Origin: a bacterium
GTDB lineage: Bacteria; Hydrogenedentota; Hydrogenedentia; Hydrogenedentiales; SLHB01
Reading direction: 5' to 3'
NCBI GenBank assembly: GCA_024231375.1
Contig: JAAEQP010001285.1
Span: 1 to 8,422 of the forward strand
Length of the DNA stretch: 8,422 nt
The translations under genes were made by a program, and so were the position numbers. A model generated the notes under the pieces. That model had not been told where the DNA came from, did not search any database, and was given only the letters and a program-made list of their open reading frames with translations. Below, piece by piece: positions 7,624 to 8,422 of this stretch (positions are counted from its first letter, which is position 1; each line of letters begins with the position of its first letter).

Positions 7624-7652
7624 GGGGGAGGCGTCCGCTGGGCGTCTCCCCC
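7624..7652. terminator. Stem-loop between convergent genes, probable transcription end
   Basis: The arm 7624-7633 pairs with 7643-7652 over ten positions (nine Watson-Crick plus one G-U on the plus strand) around a nine-base loop. It starts seven bases after the fucosidase stop and lies between the plus-strand operon and the minus-strand lipoprotein gene. Neither side has a proper T-run, so it is an imperfect intrinsic terminator or an mRNA 3' end stabiliser, possibly used in both directions. Confidence 0.55.
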
Positions 7653-7675
7653 ACTCTCTGTGTGAACACTGTCGT

Positions 7676-8308
7676 CTACTTCGACACCTCTCCCCGAAAC
7701 TTCACCGTCACACCTTCCGTCACAACGCCCGGCTCCAACTGCTCCACGAGCACACGCTGCGACAGCGCCCCGTTCGCCGACAACGCATGCAGCGAGTAGC
7801 CCTCGCTTCGGTACGGCAGATTGCCGATGACGAACCGCCCATCGCCATCCGTCACCACGGGACGCGGCCGGATCGCCGGGGGTACGGGCTCGCACCCAAT
7901 CTGCGCGCCCTTCACCGCCCGTCCGTCCGCACTCAGCACCGTACCCGCGATCGCGCACGCGCCGGTGACCTCCAGCCGCACCGACATGACGGGGCTGTTG
8001 AACAGATTCACCTCAAGCGGATCTCCGACCTGACACAGAAGCAGATCGTCCGGCGCCACTTCCACGTAGTATGTGGCGGGCCGCAACTTCGGCAGTTCAA
8101 ACCGGCCCTTGCCGCCGGTCTTCACCGTGGCCACGGGCATCGGGTCATTGGGACCCTCGAACACTGACACCTCACCCGTCACAGGCATGCGCGTCTCTTC
8201 GAGCACCACTTGTCCATCCAGTTGAGCCGTGCCGCCCAATAGCGTCGTGCATCCCACAAACAACACCAGGATAGCCATCGTTCCTACCATCAATCTGCCG
8301 TGTCTCAC
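7676..8308 (-). CDS. Lipoprotein-like protein with two carboxypeptidase-regulatory-like beta domains
   Basis: Encodes 210 residues from a GTG start at 8308 (minus strand). The start is chosen because AAGGAG (8316-8321) lies seven bases upstream; the open frame extends to 8389 but the extra residues are arginine- and proline-rich and would precede the signal peptide. Residues 2-20 form a signal with R2 and R5, a hydrophobic stretch and L-F-V-G-C, a somewhat atypical lipobox with Cys20 as the lipidation site. Two prealbumin-like beta domains follow: about 30-84 (G-Q-V-V, ending G-K-G-R-F-E-L) and about 118-180 (A-G-T-V, with T-D-G-D-G-R-F-V-I at 153-161). These are the hallmarks of carboxypeptidase-regulatory-like repeats, which act as structural or binding modules at the cell surface. 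There is no catalytic domain. It is convergent to the operon, so its link to glycan use is only by proximity. Confidence 0.8.
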   Translation of the reverse strand: MRHGRLMVGTMAILVLFVGCTTLLGGTAQLDGQVVLEETRMPVTGEVSVFEGPNDPMPVATVKTGGKGRFELPKLRPATYYVEVAPDDLLLCQVGDPLEVNLFNSPVMSVRLEVTGACAIAGTVLSADGRAVKGAQIGCEPVPPAIRPRPVVTDGDGRFVIGNLPYRSEGYSLHALSANGALSQRVLVEQLEPGVVTEGVTVKFRGEVSK

Positions 8309-8315
8309 GAGGTGG

Positions 8316-8321
8316 CTCCTT
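8316..8321 (-). promoter_or_regulatory. Ribosome binding site setting the GTG start of the lipoprotein gene
   Basis: AAGGAG on the minus strand, seven bases before the GTG at 8308. It favours this start over the longer open frame and over the ATG seven codons from the start, which would leave only a very short, uncharged N-region. Confidence 0.8.
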
Positions 8322-8365
8322 GTTCTCCGCCCTTCGGGCGCGGGCCGTTCCGGCCAATATCTCCA

Positions 8366-8374
8366 TGATATACT
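8366..8374 (+). promoter_or_regulatory. Extended -10 promoter element, divergent to the lipoprotein gene
   Basis: TGATATACT on the plus strand matches the extended -10 form TGn followed by TATACT (8369-8374). A -35 is weak (around 8348-8353, TTCCGG). On the minus strand the same bases contain TATCAT (8370-8365), a possible -10 for the lipoprotein gene, so the two promoters may overlap. Start of plus-strand transcription would fall near 8381-8382. Confidence 0.45.
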
Positions 8375-8381
8375 ACCGCCC

Positions 8382-8422
8382 ATGACCACAACACACTACA
8401 CGAGCGAAGACGAGAGCGGAAC
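8382..8422 (+). CDS. Possible N-terminus of a divergent gene, cut by the window edge
   Basis: An ATG at 8382 opens a frame without stops to the window end, 13 codons that read M-T-T-T-H-Y-T-S-E-D-E-S-G. The peptide is hydrophilic and acidic, without a signal peptide, and too short to assign. There is no Shine-Dalgarno sequence before it. The ATG sits seven bases after a good extended -10, which would fit a leaderless mRNA. The true start could instead lie beyond the window. Confidence 0.35.
   Translation, partial: MTTTHYTSEDESG

Noticed and set aside
7535..8167. Plus-strand open frame of 210 codons opposite the lipoprotein gene
   Set aside because: It begins inside the fucosidase gene, has a histidine- and arginine-rich product, and competes with a minus-strand gene that has a signal peptide, a ribosome site and beta-domain motifs.

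Overview
The window is GC-rich bacterial DNA with good Shine-Dalgarno sequences and a compact three-gene operon of carbohydrate-active enzymes. The mix is a SASA-family acetylesterase, a very large secreted glycoside hydrolase-like protein and a GH29 alpha-L-fucosidase. It suggests a glycan-degrading bacterium of the Planctomycetota, Verrucomicrobiota, Lentisphaerota or Hydrogenedentota type. That placement is an inference from gene content and style, since no phylogenetic marker is present.

Layout: (1) 1-807 holds a promoter-like sequence and a small three-helix membrane protein of unknown function. (2) 808-987 is a gene-free leader. It has a well-formed extended -10 promoter (883-911) and then a GC hairpin plus T-run (942-973) that ends one base before the ribosome binding site of the next gene. 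(3) 988-7617 is a same-strand operon with 25- and 26-base gaps. It encodes an exported sialate O-acetylesterase-like enzyme (988-2580), a 1244-residue exported protein with a tandem duplicated N-terminal module and a DUF6259-like TIM barrel (2606-6340), and an alpha-L-fucosidase without a signal peptide (6367-7617). (4) 7618-7675 holds a stem-loop between convergent genes. (5) 7676-8308 (minus) encodes a lipoprotein-like protein with two carboxypeptidase-regulatory-like beta domains. (6) 8309-8422 is a short divergent intergenic region with a strong extended -10 sequence, then the possible start of a plus-strand gene that runs off the window.

How the genes may work together: the two exported enzymes could remove O-acetyl groups and cut glycosidic bonds of an acetylated, fucosylated polysaccharide or glycoprotein glycan outside the cytoplasm. 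The fucosidase, apparently cytoplasmic, would then release L-fucose from imported fragments. No transporter, SusC/SusD pair, sulfatase or regulator gene lies in the window, so the substrate cannot be fixed. The most interesting points are the terminator-like hairpin that operon transcripts must cross, the duplicated module and uncharacterised catalytic domain of the giant protein, and the possible leaderless start at the right edge. I see no mobile element, CRISPR array, tRNA or rRNA.
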